In this document: positions 27,201 through 37,917 of the stretch, one piece after another
Layout of the letters: every line of letters starts with the position of its first letter
Position numbering within the stretch: position 1 is the stretch's first letter
Source of the DNA: Microbacterium oryzae
GTDB taxonomy: Bacteria > Actinomycetota > Actinomycetes > Actinomycetales > Microbacteriaceae
Direction of reading: 5' to 3'
Assembly: GCF_009735645.1 (NCBI RefSeq)
Contig: NZ_CP032550.1
Location: 2,232,001 to 2,296,000, forward strand
DNA length: 64,000 nt
The notes under the pieces: model-generated
The model's database searches: none
What the model saw: only the letters and a program-made list of their open reading frames with translations
What the model was told of the DNA's origin: nothing
Program-made: the position numbers and the translations under genes

Positions 27201-28382
27201 ATGATCGTCGAGCACCTCAGCCTCGTCGACTTCCGCAACTACGCCCACGCGGAACTCGCGCTGCAGCCCGGGCCCAACGTGCTCGTGGGGCGCAACGGCC
27301 AGGGGAAGACGAACCTCGCCGAGGCCATCGCCTACCTCGCGACGCTCGGCTCGCACCGGGTCTCGTCGGATGCCCCGCTCGTCCGGGAGGGCAAGGATGC
27401 CGCCTTCGTGCGCGCGCGTCTCGCCCACGGTCAGCGCCGGGTCACCCTCGAGCTGCAGATCAACAAGCAGGGCTCCAACCGGGCGCGCGTCAGCGGTTCG
27501 CCCGTGCGCACATCGGAGCTGCCGCGCTATGCGCAGGCCGTGCTGTTCGCGCCCGAGGATCTGCAGATCGTGCGCGGCGACCCGTCCCAGCGGCGGCGGT
27601 TCGCCGATCAGCTCCTCATTCAGCGCACCCCGCGGATGGCCGGGGTCATCGCCGACTACGACCGCACCCTCCGGCAGCGCACGGCGCTGCTGAAGTCGGC
27701 TCGAGCACGGGGGATGAAGGGCGGCCAGCTCACGACGCTCGATGTCTGGGACGACAAGCTCGTCGCCCTCGGGTCCGAGCTCATCGACGCCCGTGTCCGC
27801 CTCGCGCAGGACCTCGCCGACCCGGTCGCGCAGGCCTACGCCGGCGTCGCGGGCGAGGATCACCGCCCCGAGCTCAGCTGGGTGCTGTCGGTGCGCGGCG
27901 CCGACCCCGAGGAGGGCGAGGAGCTGCCGGCGGGCGAGGGCGGCTCGACGCCCGAGCTCTTCCGCTCGGCGCTCGCGGCCCGTCGTTCGCAGGAGCTCGA
28001 GCGCGGTCTGAGCCTCGTCGGGCCGCACCGCGACGACCTCCTCCTCACCGTGCGCGGGCTCCCCGTGAAGGGGTACGCGTCGCACGGCGAGTCCTGGTCG
28101 GTGGCTCTCGCCCTGCGCCTGGCCTCGGCCGGGCTCCTTCGCGCGGAGTCGCAGGGCGGCGACCCGATCCTCATTCTCGACGACGTCTTCGCCGAGCTCG
28201 ACGCCGATCGCCGCCGACGTCTCGCCGACGTGGTGGCCGACTTCGAGCAGGTGCTCGTGACCGCCGCGGTGGCCGCCGACGTCCCGGCGCCGCTTCGGGC
28301 GAACGCCGTCCGCATCGAGGCCGGCGCCGTCCTCGGGCCGCTCTCCGACCATCCGCTGACGCCGGAGGCGACGGATGGCTGA
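27201..28382 (+). CDS. recF: DNA replication and repair protein RecF
   Basis: SMC-like ATPase that helps load RecA at gaps. 393 residues. Walker A GRNGQGKTN is near residue 30, the signature region VGPHRDDLLL near 273, and Walker B LILDDVFAELD near 325. It follows the REP-like element after dnaN and overlaps the next gene by 8 bp. Confidence 0.97.
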   Translation: MIVEHLSLVDFRNYAHAELALQPGPNVLVGRNGQGKTNLAEAIAYLATLGSHRVSSDAPLVREGKDAAFVRARLAHGQRRVTLELQINKQGSNRARVSGSPVRTSELPRYAQAVLFAPEDLQIVRGDPSQRRRFADQLLIQRTPRMAGVIADYDRTLRQRTALLKSARARGMKGGQLTTLDVWDDKLVALGSELIDARVRLAQDLADPVAQAYAGVAGEDHRPELSWVLSVRGADPEEGEELPAGEGGSTPELFRSALAARRSQELERGLSLVGPHRDDLLLTVRGLPVKGYASHGESWSVALALRLASAGLLRAESQGGDPILILDDVFAELDADRRRRLADVVADFEQVLVTAAVAADVPAPLRANAVRIEAGAVLGPLSDHPLTPEATDG

Positions 28383-28860
28383 GCCGGAGGTTCCCGAGAC
28401 GATCGCCACGTACCTGCGCCTGCGGGGCCTCGAGCCGAGCAAGCGGTACAAGAAGAAGCGGCGCGTCGTCGATGACGACGACGAGAACGCGCCGTTCGCG
28501 CCGGGACGCGATCCGAAGCCGCTGGGCGAGGCGATCGATGTGCTCACGCGCTCGAGCGGGTGGGAGCCGCACCTGCAGCGGGAGGACCTCGCTCTCAACT
28601 GGGAGGAGATCGCCGGCGCCGAGAACGCCGCGCACTCCCACATCGAGACGTTCTCGCGCGGCGTGGTGGTGGTGCGATGCGATTCCACCCCCCGCAGCAA
28701 GCAGATGCACATGATGCGCTCGCACTTCCTCACGCGGGTGATCCAGCTGTATCCCGAGGCGGGGGTCACCGAGATCCGCTTCTTCGGGCCCGACGTGCCC
28801 TCCTGGAATCACGGCATCAGGCGCGTTCCAGGGCGCGGCCCGCGCGATACCTACGGCTAG
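28375..28860 (+). CDS. DciA-type DUF721 protein
   Basis: 161 residues. A basic, disordered N-terminus (SKRYKKKRR, then an Asp-rich run) precedes the DUF721 core (LALNWEEIAGAENAAHSHIE ... VVVRCDSTPRSKQM). DUF721 proteins of the DciA group help load the replicative helicase in bacteria without DnaC. The recF-dciA-gyrB order is standard in actinobacteria. The start overlaps recF by 8 bp. Confidence 0.9.
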   Translation: MAEPEVPETIATYLRLRGLEPSKRYKKKRRVVDDDDENAPFAPGRDPKPLGEAIDVLTRSSGWEPHLQREDLALNWEEIAGAENAAHSHIETFSRGVVVVRCDSTPRSKQMHMMRSHFLTRVIQLYPEAGVTEIRFFGPDVPSWNHGIRRVPGRGPRDTYG

Positions 28861-28938
28861 GACGGGTCGGATCCTAGGCCCGCCGATTTTCTCCCGGCAG
28901 AAGGGCCTGTGGAGGGGGCGTCGAGGCGCCGCGCACGA

Positions 28939-31056
<2,118 letters not shown>

Positions 31057-31062
31057 TACTCC

Positions 31063-31115
31063 GCGAGCGCAGCGAGCCGCCCCCGGTCGTTGAGCGAGCG
31101 AAGCGAGCCGAAACG
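31063..31115. repeat. imperfect direct repeats between gyrB and gyrA
   Basis: GCGAGCGCAGCGAGCCG (31063-31079) is repeated with small changes as GAGCGAGCGAAGCGAGCCG (31092-31110), inside GGTCGTTGAGCGAGCG followed by AAGCGAGCCGAAACG. I recall strings of this kind as dispersed intergenic repeats in Microbacteriaceae genomes; a degenerate relative appears at about 46085-46107. Confidence 0.6.
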
Positions 31116-31164
31116 CGGTGACCAGACGTCCTCGACGCGACCGCACAAGTGAGATGAAGAGAAG

Positions 31165-33717
31165 ATGACTGACGAAGTCCGCCCCGACATCGACGACGCG
31201 CACAACCACGGCCGGATCGACCAGGTCGACCTGCAGTCGGAGATGCAGCGCAGCTACCTCGACTACGCGATGAGCGTGATCGTCGGTCGCGCGCTGCCCG
31301 ACGTGCGCGACGGGCTGAAGCCCGTGCACCGTCGCGTCGTCTACGCGATGTACGACGGCGGCTACCGTCCCGACAAGAAGTTCTCGAAGTGCGCGCGCGT
31401 CGTCGGCGAGGTGATGGGTCAGTACCACCCGCACGGCGACACCGCGATCTACGACGCCCTCGTGCGTCTGGTCCAGCCGTGGTCGCTGCGCTACCCGCTC
31501 GCGCTCGGTCAGGGCAACTTCGGCTCGCCCGGCAATCAGGGCGCTGCGGCACCGCGGTACACCGAGACGAAGATGGCCGCGCTCGCCCTCGAGATGGTGC
31601 GCGACATCGAGCAGGAGACCGTCGACTTCCAGGACAACTACGACGGCGAGACGCAGGAGCCCACGGTCCTGCCGGCCCGGTTCCCGAACCTGCTCGTCAA
31701 CGGCTCGGTCGGCATCGCGGTCGGCATGGCCACGAACATCCCGCCGCACAACCTGCGCGAGGTGGCCGACGGCGCGCTCTGGGCGCTCGACCACCCCGAC
31801 CTGCCGCGCGAGGAGCTGCTGGGCGGCCTGATGCAGCGGATCCCGGGACCGGACTTCCCCACCGGCGCGCAGATCCTCGGCAGCAAGGGCATCCACGAGG
31901 CGTACCGCACCGGCCGCGGCTCGATCACGATGCGCGCGGTCGTGGAGATCGAGGAGATCCAGGGCCGCACGTGCCTGGTCATCACCGAGCTGCCGTACCA
32001 GGTGAACCCGGACAACCTCGCCGTGAAGATCGGCGAGCTCGCCCGCGAGGGCAAGGTCACCGGCATCGCCGACATCCGCGACGAGACCTCGGGCCGCACC
32101 GGCCAGCGCCTCGTCGTCGTGCTCAAGCGCGACGCCGTCGCCAAGGTCGTGCTGAACAACCTCTACAAGCACACCGAGCTGCAGACGAACTTCGGCGCGA
32201 ACATGCTCGCCATCGTCGACGGCGTGCCGCGCACGCTGCCGCTCGACGGCTTCATCCAGTACTGGATCACGCACCAGCTCGACGTCATCGTGCGCCGCAC
32301 CCGCTTCCGCCTGCGCAAGGCGGAGGAGCGGATGCACATCCTGCGCGGCTACCTCAAGGCGCTCGACGCCCTCGACGAGGTGATCGCGCTCATCCGCCGC
32401 TCGCCGACCGTCGACGATGCGCGCGAGGGTCTGAAGGACCTGCTGGAGATCGACGACATCCAGGCCGACGCCATCCTCTCGATGCAGCTCCGCCGTCTCG
32501 CGGCGCTCGAGCGTCAGAAGATCATCGACGAGGCGAACGAGCTCGAGGCGCAGATCGCGGAGTTCCGCGCGATCATCGCCGACGAGCTGCGACAGCGCGC
32601 CATCGTGCGCACCGAGCTCACCGAGATCGTCGACCGCTTCGGCGACGAGCGGCGCACGCACATCCTCCACGGCTTCGACGGCGACGTGTCCATCGAAGAC
32701 CTCATCGCCGAGGAGGAGATGGTCGTCACCATCACGCGCGAGGGCTACATCAAGCGCACCCGCAGCGACAACTACCGCTCGCAGCACCGCGGCGGCAAGG
32801 GCGTGAAGGGCGCGCAGCTGCGCGCGGACGACGTCGTCGAGCACTTCTTCGTGACCACGACGCACCACTGGCTGCTCTTCTTCACGACGAAGGGCCGCGT
32901 CTACCGCACCAAGACGTACGAGGTGCCGGAGGCCGGCCGCGACGCCAAGGGCCTGCACGTGGCGAACCTCCTCGCGCTGCAGCCCGACGAGCAGATCGCC
33001 CAGGTCATCGAGCTGAAGTCGTACGACGACGCCGAGTACCTCGTGCTCGCCACGCGCACCGGCCTCGTGAAGAAGACGCGCCTGACCGAGTACGACTCGA
33101 ACCGTCAGGGCGGCATCATCGCGATCAACCTGCGCGAGGGCGACGAGCTCGTGAGCGCGCTCACCGCGAACGCCGACGACGACATCCTCCTCATCAGCCA
33201 CCGCGGCATGTCGCTGCGCTTCTCGGCGACCGACGAGGCGCTGCGTCCGATGGGCCGCTCGACGAGCGGTGTGAAGGGCATGTCGTTCCGCGAGGACGAC
33301 GACCTGCTGTCGGCGTCGCTGGTCTGGCCGGACTCGTACGTCTTCGTCGTCACCGACGGGGGCTACGCCAAGCGGACGGCCGTGGACGAGTACCGCGTGC
33401 AGGGGCGCGGCGGTCTCGGCATCAAGGTCGCCAAGCTCAACGACGATCGCGGCGTGCTCGCGGGCGGACTCATCGTCCAGGCGGATGACGAGGTCCTCGT
33501 GGTTCTCGAAAAGGGCAAGGTGGTACGCTCTGCCGTGGCCGAGGTGCCCGCCAAGGGGCGCGACACCATGGGAGTCGTCTTCGCACGGCCCGACAAGAAC
33601 GACCGGATCCTCGCGATCGCTCGCAATGCCGAGCGGCGGATCAGCGAGGAGATCGGGGAGGAGCCCGAAGAGGCAGCCCCGGCAACCGACATCTCCGAAG
33701 GAACGACTGACGCATGA
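31165..33717 (+). CDS. gyrA: DNA gyrase subunit A
   Basis: 850 residues. The breakage-reunion domain has the catalytic Tyr in [12 protein letters not shown] (about residue 132). The quinolone-determining region reads [12 protein letters not shown], with Thr at the position of E. coli Ser83 and Asp kept at position 87. The C-terminal beta-pinwheel has the GyrA-box [10 protein letters not shown] near residue 540. The acidic tail ends in TTDA and the stop overlaps the DUF3566 start as ATGA. Confidence 0.98.
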   Translation: MTDEVRPDIDDAHNHGRIDQVDLQSEMQRSYLDYAMSVIVGRALPDVRDGLKPVHRRVVYAMYDGGYRPDKKFSKCARVVGEVMGQYHPHGDTAIYDALVRLVQPWSLRYPLALGQGNFGSPGNQGAAAPRYTETKMAALALEMVRDIEQETVDFQDNYDGETQEPTVLPARFPNLLVNGSVGIAVGMATNIPPHNLREVADGALWALDHPDLPREELLGGLMQRIPGPDFPTGAQILGSKGIHEAYRTGRGSITMRAVVEIEEIQGRTCLVITELPYQVNPDNLAVKIGELAREGKVTGIADIRDETSGRTGQRLVVVLKRDAVAKVVLNNLYKHTELQTNFGANMLAIVDGVPRTLPLDGFIQYWITHQLDVIVRRTRFRLRKAEERMHILRGYLKALDALDEVIALIRRSPTVDDAREGLKDLLEIDDIQADAILSMQLRRLAALERQKIIDEANELEAQIAEFRAIIADELRQRAIVRTELTEIVDRFGDERRTHILHGFDGDVSIEDLIAEEEMVVTITREGYIKRTRSDNYRSQHRGGKGVKGAQLRADDVVEHFFVTTTHHWLLFFTTKGRVYRTKTYEVPEAGRDAKGLHVANLLALQPDEQIAQVIELKSYDDAEYLVLATRTGLVKKTRLTEYDSNRQGGIIAINLREGDELVSALTANADDDILLISHRGMSLRFSATDEALRPMGRSTSGVKGMSFREDDDLLSASLVWPDSYVFVVTDGGYAKRTAVDEYRVQGRGGLGIKVAKLNDDRGVLAGGLIVQADDEVLVVLEKGKVVRSAVAEVPAKGRDTMGVVFARPDKNDRILAIARNAERRISEEIGEEPEEAAPATDISEGTTDA

Positions 33718-34118
33718 GCACCGTAGCGGACAAGCTCGCCCAGAAGCAGGCGCATAAGACCAGCGCCAAGCAGGTGCGGCTGCGCCTGGTCTACATCGAC
33801 TTCTGGTCGGCCGTGAAGCTGTCGTTCCTGGCGGCCGTGGCGCTGGCCGTCGTGACGATCGTGTCGTTCTTCCTCATCTACATGGTCGTGCAGACGACCG
33901 GGCTCATCGGCCAGGCCGACGAGTTCTTCACGATGTTCTCCGACGGCGAGCTGTCGCTGTCGTCGTTCCTCGGGCTGCCCCAGGTGATGGCGTTCGCCGC
34001 CGTGGTGGCCATCCTCAACCTCATCGTCGTGACGGTGCTCGGCGCCGTCGTCGCCGGCATCTACAACCTCGCCGTGAAGATCACCGGCGGCCTGCTCGTG
34101 GGCTTCACCTCGAGCTGA
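33714..34118 (+). CDS. DUF3566 membrane protein
   Basis: 134 residues with a basic N-terminus ([20 protein letters not shown]) and two membrane helices ([20 protein letters not shown] and [20 protein letters not shown]). It is the usual gene after gyrA in actinobacteria; function is unknown. Translationally coupled to gyrA by a 4-bp overlap. Confidence 0.92.
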   Translation: MSTVADKLAQKQAHKTSAKQVRLRLVYIDFWSAVKLSFLAAVALAVVTIVSFFLIYMVVQTTGLIGQADEFFTMFSDGELSLSSFLGLPQVMAFAAVVAILNLIVVTVLGAVVAGIYNLAVKITGGLLVGFTSS

Positions 34119-34128
34119 TCGCACCCCT

Positions 34129-34785
34129 TCACGCAGCGCCCCGGCTCACCGGCCGGGGCGCTGCGTCGTTCTCGGGCACCGGGCGTCCGCCCTCCAGGCG
34201 GATGACGCGGTCGGCGACCGCGATGGACGCGTCGTCGTGGGTGACGCATGCGACGGCGGCGCCCCGTGCGGCCTCCTCGGCGAGGATGGCGCGGGTCCGG
34301 TCGCGACTGCGCCCGTCCAGTCCCGCGGCGGGTTCGTCGAGAAGCAGGATGGCCGGACGCCGCACGATGCCCTGCGCGAGCAGCGCGCGCTGACGCTGGC
34401 CGCCGGAGAGCTCCGCGAGGGGGCGGGTCTCGAGCCCCGTGAGCTCCACCCGGGCGATCGCCTCGTCGACCGCGGCGCGGTGAGAGCGGCGCCCGCCCGC
34501 CCAGGTGCCCATCGCGACGACGTCGCGCACGGTGAGGGGGAGCGCGTCGGGCGCCTCGACGCGCTGGACGACCAGGGCGAGATCCCCTTCGCGGACGACC
34601 TCCCCGGCCCGAGGTGCGATCACCCCGGCGAGCAGCTCGACGAGCGTCGACTTGCCGGAGCCGTTCGGGCCGGCGATGGCCACGACCTCGCCGGGCACGA
34701 GCGCGACGTCGACATCGTGCAGAGCGTCTCGGTCGCCGTAGGCGAAGCACAGCGATCGGGCGATGAGAACGGGTGCAGGGGACAC
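34129..34785 (-). CDS. aztA: zinc ABC transporter ATPase, AztA type
   Basis: 218-residue cytoplasmic ATPase. Walker A GPNGSGKST near residue 39, signature LSGGQRQRALLAQG near residue 125, Walker [13 protein letters not shown], and the His switch VTHDD. Energises import with the divergently encoded permease. It begins at GTG 34785, only 7 bases after a TAGACT -10 on its strand, so it is probably leaderless. Zn rather than Mn is inferred from the Zur-like box and the Azt-type partners. Confidence 0.88.
   Translation of the reverse strand: MSPAPVLIARSLCFAYGDRDALHDVDVALVPGEVVAIAGPNGSGKSTLVELLAGVIAPRAGEVVREGDLALVVQRVEAPDALPLTVRDVVAMGTWAGGRRSHRAAVDEAIARVELTGLETRPLAELSGGQRQRALLAQGIVRRPAILLLDEPAAGLDGRSRDRTRAILAEEAARGAAVACVTHDDASIAVADRVIRLEGGRPVPENDAAPRPVSRGAA
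34131..34166. terminator. bidirectional terminator hairpin inside the 3' end of aztA
   Basis: ACGCAGCGCCCCGGC (34131-34145) is exactly complementary to 34152-34166. DUF3566 (plus) ends at 34118 and aztA (minus) at 34129, so the stem serves the plus transcript while encoding the last residues of AztA (about RPVSRGAA). Confidence 0.8.
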
Positions 34786-34792
34786 CCGCCCC

Positions 34793-34832
34793 AGTCTAGC
34801 AATTGATAATCATTCTCGTTTGACGCTAGGCT
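34793..34832. promoter_or_regulatory. Zur-like box within divergent leaderless promoters
   Basis: TGATAATCATTCTCG (34804-34818) matches the actinobacterial Zur pattern TGAAAATCATTTTCA at 12 of 15 bases. Rightward, TTGATA (34803-34808) and TAGGCT (34827-34832) are separated by 18 bp, putting the start of transcription at about the GTG at 34841. Leftward, TAGACT (34798-34793 on the minus strand) is 7 bases before the aztA GTG. One Zn-Zur dimer pair would shut both directions. Confidence 0.75.
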
Positions 34833-34840
34833 CGGCGCTC

Positions 34841-35728
34841 GTGTCCTGGCTCATCGACCCCCTCACCACCGCGTTCGTCCTGCGCGCCCTCGGCGGCGGC
34901 GCGCTCGTCGCGGTCATCTGCGGCATCGTCGGCACCTGGGTCGTCATCCGCGGGATGGCCTTCCTCGGCGAGGCGATCGGGCACGGCATGCTTCCCGGCG
35001 TGGCTCTCGCCACCGTGCTCGGTCTCCCCGCGCTCGCCGGCGCCGCTGTCAGCGCGGTCGCCATGAGCGCGGCGATCGGCGCACTGCAGCGACGCGGTCG
35101 ACTGTCGTACGACACGAGCATCGGGCTGCTGTTCGTCGGGATGCTCTCGCTCGGGGTGATCGTCGTCTCCCACTCGCGCAGCTTCGCCACCGACGCCACC
35201 GTTATGCTCTTCGGCGACATCCTCGCCGTCGACGAGGGCGACCTCGCGGTGATGGCCGGGGCGCTCGTCGTGACGCTCGTCGTGGCCGCCGTCTTCCACC
35301 GCGCCTTCGTCGCCTCGGCCTTCGACCGACGCATCGCGCACACGCTCGGACTCCGACCGCGCCGCGCGCAGCTCGCGCTGGTCGGGCTCGTGACGCTGGC
35401 CGTGGTCGCGTCGTACCAGGCCGTGGGCTCGCTCCTCGTCGTCGGACTGCTGCTCGCTCCCGCCGTCGCCGCGAGGCCCTGGACGGCCAGGATCCCCGCG
35501 ATCATGGCGCTCGCCAGCGCCTTCGGCGTCCTCGCCGTCCTCCTCGGCCTGCTGCTGTCGTGGAACGCCGGCACGGCCGCCGGCGCATCCGTCGCCGGCA
35601 CGGCCATCCTGCTCGCCGCCCTCTCCGCGACCACGTCGGCTGCGCTCACGCGGATCCGATCCGCGGGGGCTTCGCACGCTCCGGCCGAGCGGATGGCCCC
35701 GGCCGCTCGCGCGGGCGCCCCACGTTGA
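34841..35728 (+). CDS. aztB: zinc ABC transporter permease, AztB type
   Basis: ABC-3 family integral membrane protein, 295 residues from the GTG at 34841 (VSWLIDPLTTAFVLRALGGG). About eight membrane helices, with GEAIGHGMLPGVAL near residue 45 and the coupling region RIAHTLGLRPRR near 165. The chosen GTG coincides with the predicted transcription start; an in-frame ATG 26 codons upstream precedes the promoter and cannot be used. The C-terminal tail is Ala/Arg-rich and cytoplasmic. Confidence 0.88.
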   Translation: MSWLIDPLTTAFVLRALGGGALVAVICGIVGTWVVIRGMAFLGEAIGHGMLPGVALATVLGLPALAGAAVSAVAMSAAIGALQRRGRLSYDTSIGLLFVGMLSLGVIVVSHSRSFATDATVMLFGDILAVDEGDLAVMAGALVVTLVVAAVFHRAFVASAFDRRIAHTLGLRPRRAQLALVGLVTLAVVASYQAVGSLLVVGLLLAPAVAARPWTARIPAIMALASAFGVLAVLLGLLLSWNAGTAAGASVAGTAILLAALSATTSAALTRIRSAGASHAPAERMAPAARAGAPR

Positions 35729-35745
35729 CCTCCCGAAAGGAACGC

Positions 35746-36990
35746 ATGTCCCCTCGAAGCCGTCCCGTCCGCCTCGCCGCGGCCACCGCCATCCTGCTCA
35801 TCACGCCCGCCTGCGCGACAATCGACCCGGTCGCGGGGCCCTCGACCTCCGCGGCTCCGTCCGCGGCCGCCGGACACGGCGAGATCGCGGGCGCGGCCGA
35901 GGTCGCCGAGCCGCCGCTGCAGCTGGTGTCGGTCGACGAGTCCGGCGCGCTCGGCGCCCTCGACCTGCTGGATGGCACCACGGCCGAGATCGCGCGGGTC
36001 GGTGCGCCCGAGGCGCTGGCGTCCGACGGACGCTACCTCTTCGTCACGACCGATGCCGGCGTCGAGATCGTCGACAGCGGCGCCTGGACCTGGGATCACG
36101 TCGACCACTTCCACTACTACCGGGCGGAGCCACGGACCGTCGGCACCGTCGACGGCGCCGGTCCGGCGACCGTGTCGACGGGGCTGCTCTCGACGGCGGG
36201 GGCCACGGGCATCTTCCTCTCCGGAAGCGGCCAGGCCGTGCTGCTCGACAACGCCGCGCTCGGCGACGGGCGGATCGACGAGCTGTTCCGCATCGAGACG
36301 GGTGCCCCCGAGGGAGTGGCGGCGCCGCTGGGCGGTGGCGCGCTCGTGAGCGCACCGGGGGAGGACGGCGGCATGCTGCGGTTCCACGAGGCGGACGGCG
36401 CAGTCACGCCGAGCACGACGGAGTGCGTGGACGCACAGGGCTCGATCACGACCCGCGTGGGACTCGTCGTGGGCTGCGCGGACGGCGCAGTGCTGGCGAC
36501 GATGGACCGCGGCGAGCCCGTCTTCGAGCGGATCCCGTACCCCGCCGACGCCACGGCCGAGCGTGCCATCGGGTTCGACGGCCGGAAGGGGCGGCCGACC
36601 GTCGCCGCCATCGCGGGAGATGCCGGGCTCTGGCTGCTCGACACCCGTGAGCGGGAGTGGACGCTCGTCGAGACCGACGCGCCGCTGCTGCGGGTCGCGG
36701 CCGTGGACGATGCGGACGGGCACGTCGTCGCCCTGGACACCGAGGGGCGGGTGCGCGTGCTGCTGGCCGGGACGGGCGAGGAGGTGGCCGTCACCGAGCC
36801 GCTGCTGCCCGAGACGCTCGACGCCGACGCGCTGACGGGCGTCTCGCTGACGGTCGACGCGCAGCGCGCGTACCTCAGCGCACCGACGGAGGGCGTGGCC
36901 TACGAGATCGCGTACGCCGACGGCGCCCGGATCGCCCGCACGCTCGAGACGCCGACGGAGCCCGCCTTCCTCGCGGAGGTCGGGCGATGA
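35746..36990 (+). CDS. secreted propeller-like protein of the zinc operon
   Basis: 414 residues from the ATG at 35746, with GAAAGGAA upstream. An N-terminal export segment ends ITPAC (Cys23), a weak lipobox. The mature protein is repeat-like beta sequence (ALDLLDGTT, AVLATMDRG, LWLLDTRE, VVALDTEGRV), consistent with a beta-propeller. Near residue 108-116 is a potential metal cluster, DHVDHFHYYR. Size and layout resemble the AztD-like protein encoded two genes downstream, but the His-rich segment differs. It overlaps aztC as ATGA. A surface zinc chaperone or sensor role is an inference. Confidence 0.82.
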   Translation: MSPRSRPVRLAAATAILLITPACATIDPVAGPSTSAAPSAAAGHGEIAGAAEVAEPPLQLVSVDESGALGALDLLDGTTAEIARVGAPEALASDGRYLFVTTDAGVEIVDSGAWTWDHVDHFHYYRAEPRTVGTVDGAGPATVSTGLLSTAGATGIFLSGSGQAVLLDNAALGDGRIDELFRIETGAPEGVAAPLGGGALVSAPGEDGGMLRFHEADGAVTPSTTECVDAQGSITTRVGLVVGCADGAVLATMDRGEPVFERIPYPADATAERAIGFDGRKGRPTVAAIAGDAGLWLLDTREREWTLVETDAPLLRVAAVDDADGHVVALDTEGRVRVLLAGTGEEVAVTEPLLPETLDADALTGVSLTVDAQRAYLSAPTEGVAYEIAYADGARIARTLETPTEPAFLAEVGR

Positions 36991-37895
36991 GGCGGATGCC
37001 CGCCGTCGCCGCGCTCGTCACGCTCGCAGGAGCGCTGGCGCTGGGCGGGTGCGCGCCCTCGTCGTCCGAAGCCCCGGAGATCGTCGTCACCACCAACATC
37101 CTCGGCGACGTCGTGGAGAACCTCGTCGGAGACGAGGCGGAGGTGATCACGCTCATGAAGCGGAACGCGGACCCGCACTCGTTCGAGGTCTCCGCGCAGG
37201 AGGCCGCCACTCTCGGCGATGCGGAACTCGTCGTGTCGAACGGCCTGGGCCTCGAAGAGGGGCTGCAGCAGCACCTCGACCGCGCGGCCGCCGACGGCGC
37301 GCGGATGCTCGCCGCCGGCGACGCGATCGACGTACTGGCGTACCGCGACGCCGACGGCGCACCGGATCCGCACTTCTGGACCGACCCGCAGCGGATGGTG
37401 CAGGTGGTGGCAGCCCTCGAGGGCGAGATCGCGACGATCCCCGGGATCGATGCCGAGGCCATCCGCCGACATGCGGACGCCTATGTCGGCGAGCTGCAGC
37501 GGCTCGACGAGGAGATGACGGCCGCCTTCGCGGAGATCGACGCGGACCGGCGCGCGCTCGTCACCAACCACCACGTGTTCGGGTATCTCGCCGACCGCTT
37601 CGACTTCCGCGTCGTCGGCGCGGTGATCCCGGGCGGCACGACGCTCGCCGCCCCGAGCGCGGCGGACCTGCGCGATCTCGCCACGGCCATCGAAGACGCC
37701 GGCGTCTCCACGATCTTCGCCGAGTCGTCGCAGCCGGATCGCCTCGTGCAAGTGCTTGCCGACGAGGTCGGCATCGACGTGGATGTCGACGTCCTCTTCA
37801 CGGAGTCGCTGACGGAACCCGGCGGCGGCGCCGACACCTACCTCACCATGATGCGCGCGAACACCGAGCGCATCACCCAGGGCCTCAAGGACTGA
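36987..37895 (+). CDS. aztC: zinc-binding lipoprotein, AztC/ZnuA type
   Basis: 302-residue cluster A-I solute-binding protein. The lipobox LGGC (Cys22) anchors it outside the membrane. The family's metal-ligand positions are His64 in NADPHSF, His in DPHFWTDP near 129, and His in TNHHVFGYLADRF near 195, plus an acidic residue near FAESSQPDR. It has no long His-rich loop, which fits AztC-type systems in which a separate chaperone delivers zinc. Coupled by a 4-bp overlap to the upstream gene. Confidence 0.9.
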   Translation: MRRMPAVAALVTLAGALALGGCAPSSSEAPEIVVTTNILGDVVENLVGDEAEVITLMKRNADPHSFEVSAQEAATLGDAELVVSNGLGLEEGLQQHLDRAAADGARMLAAGDAIDVLAYRDADGAPDPHFWTDPQRMVQVVAALEGEIATIPGIDAEAIRRHADAYVGELQRLDEEMTAAFAEIDADRRALVTNHHVFGYLADRFDFRVVGAVIPGGTTLAAPSAADLRDLATAIEDAGVSTIFAESSQPDRLVQVLADEVGIDVDVDVLFTESLTEPGGGADTYLTMMRANTERITQGLKD

Positions 37896-37917
37896 AGGCC
37901 GGATCGAAAGGAAGAGC

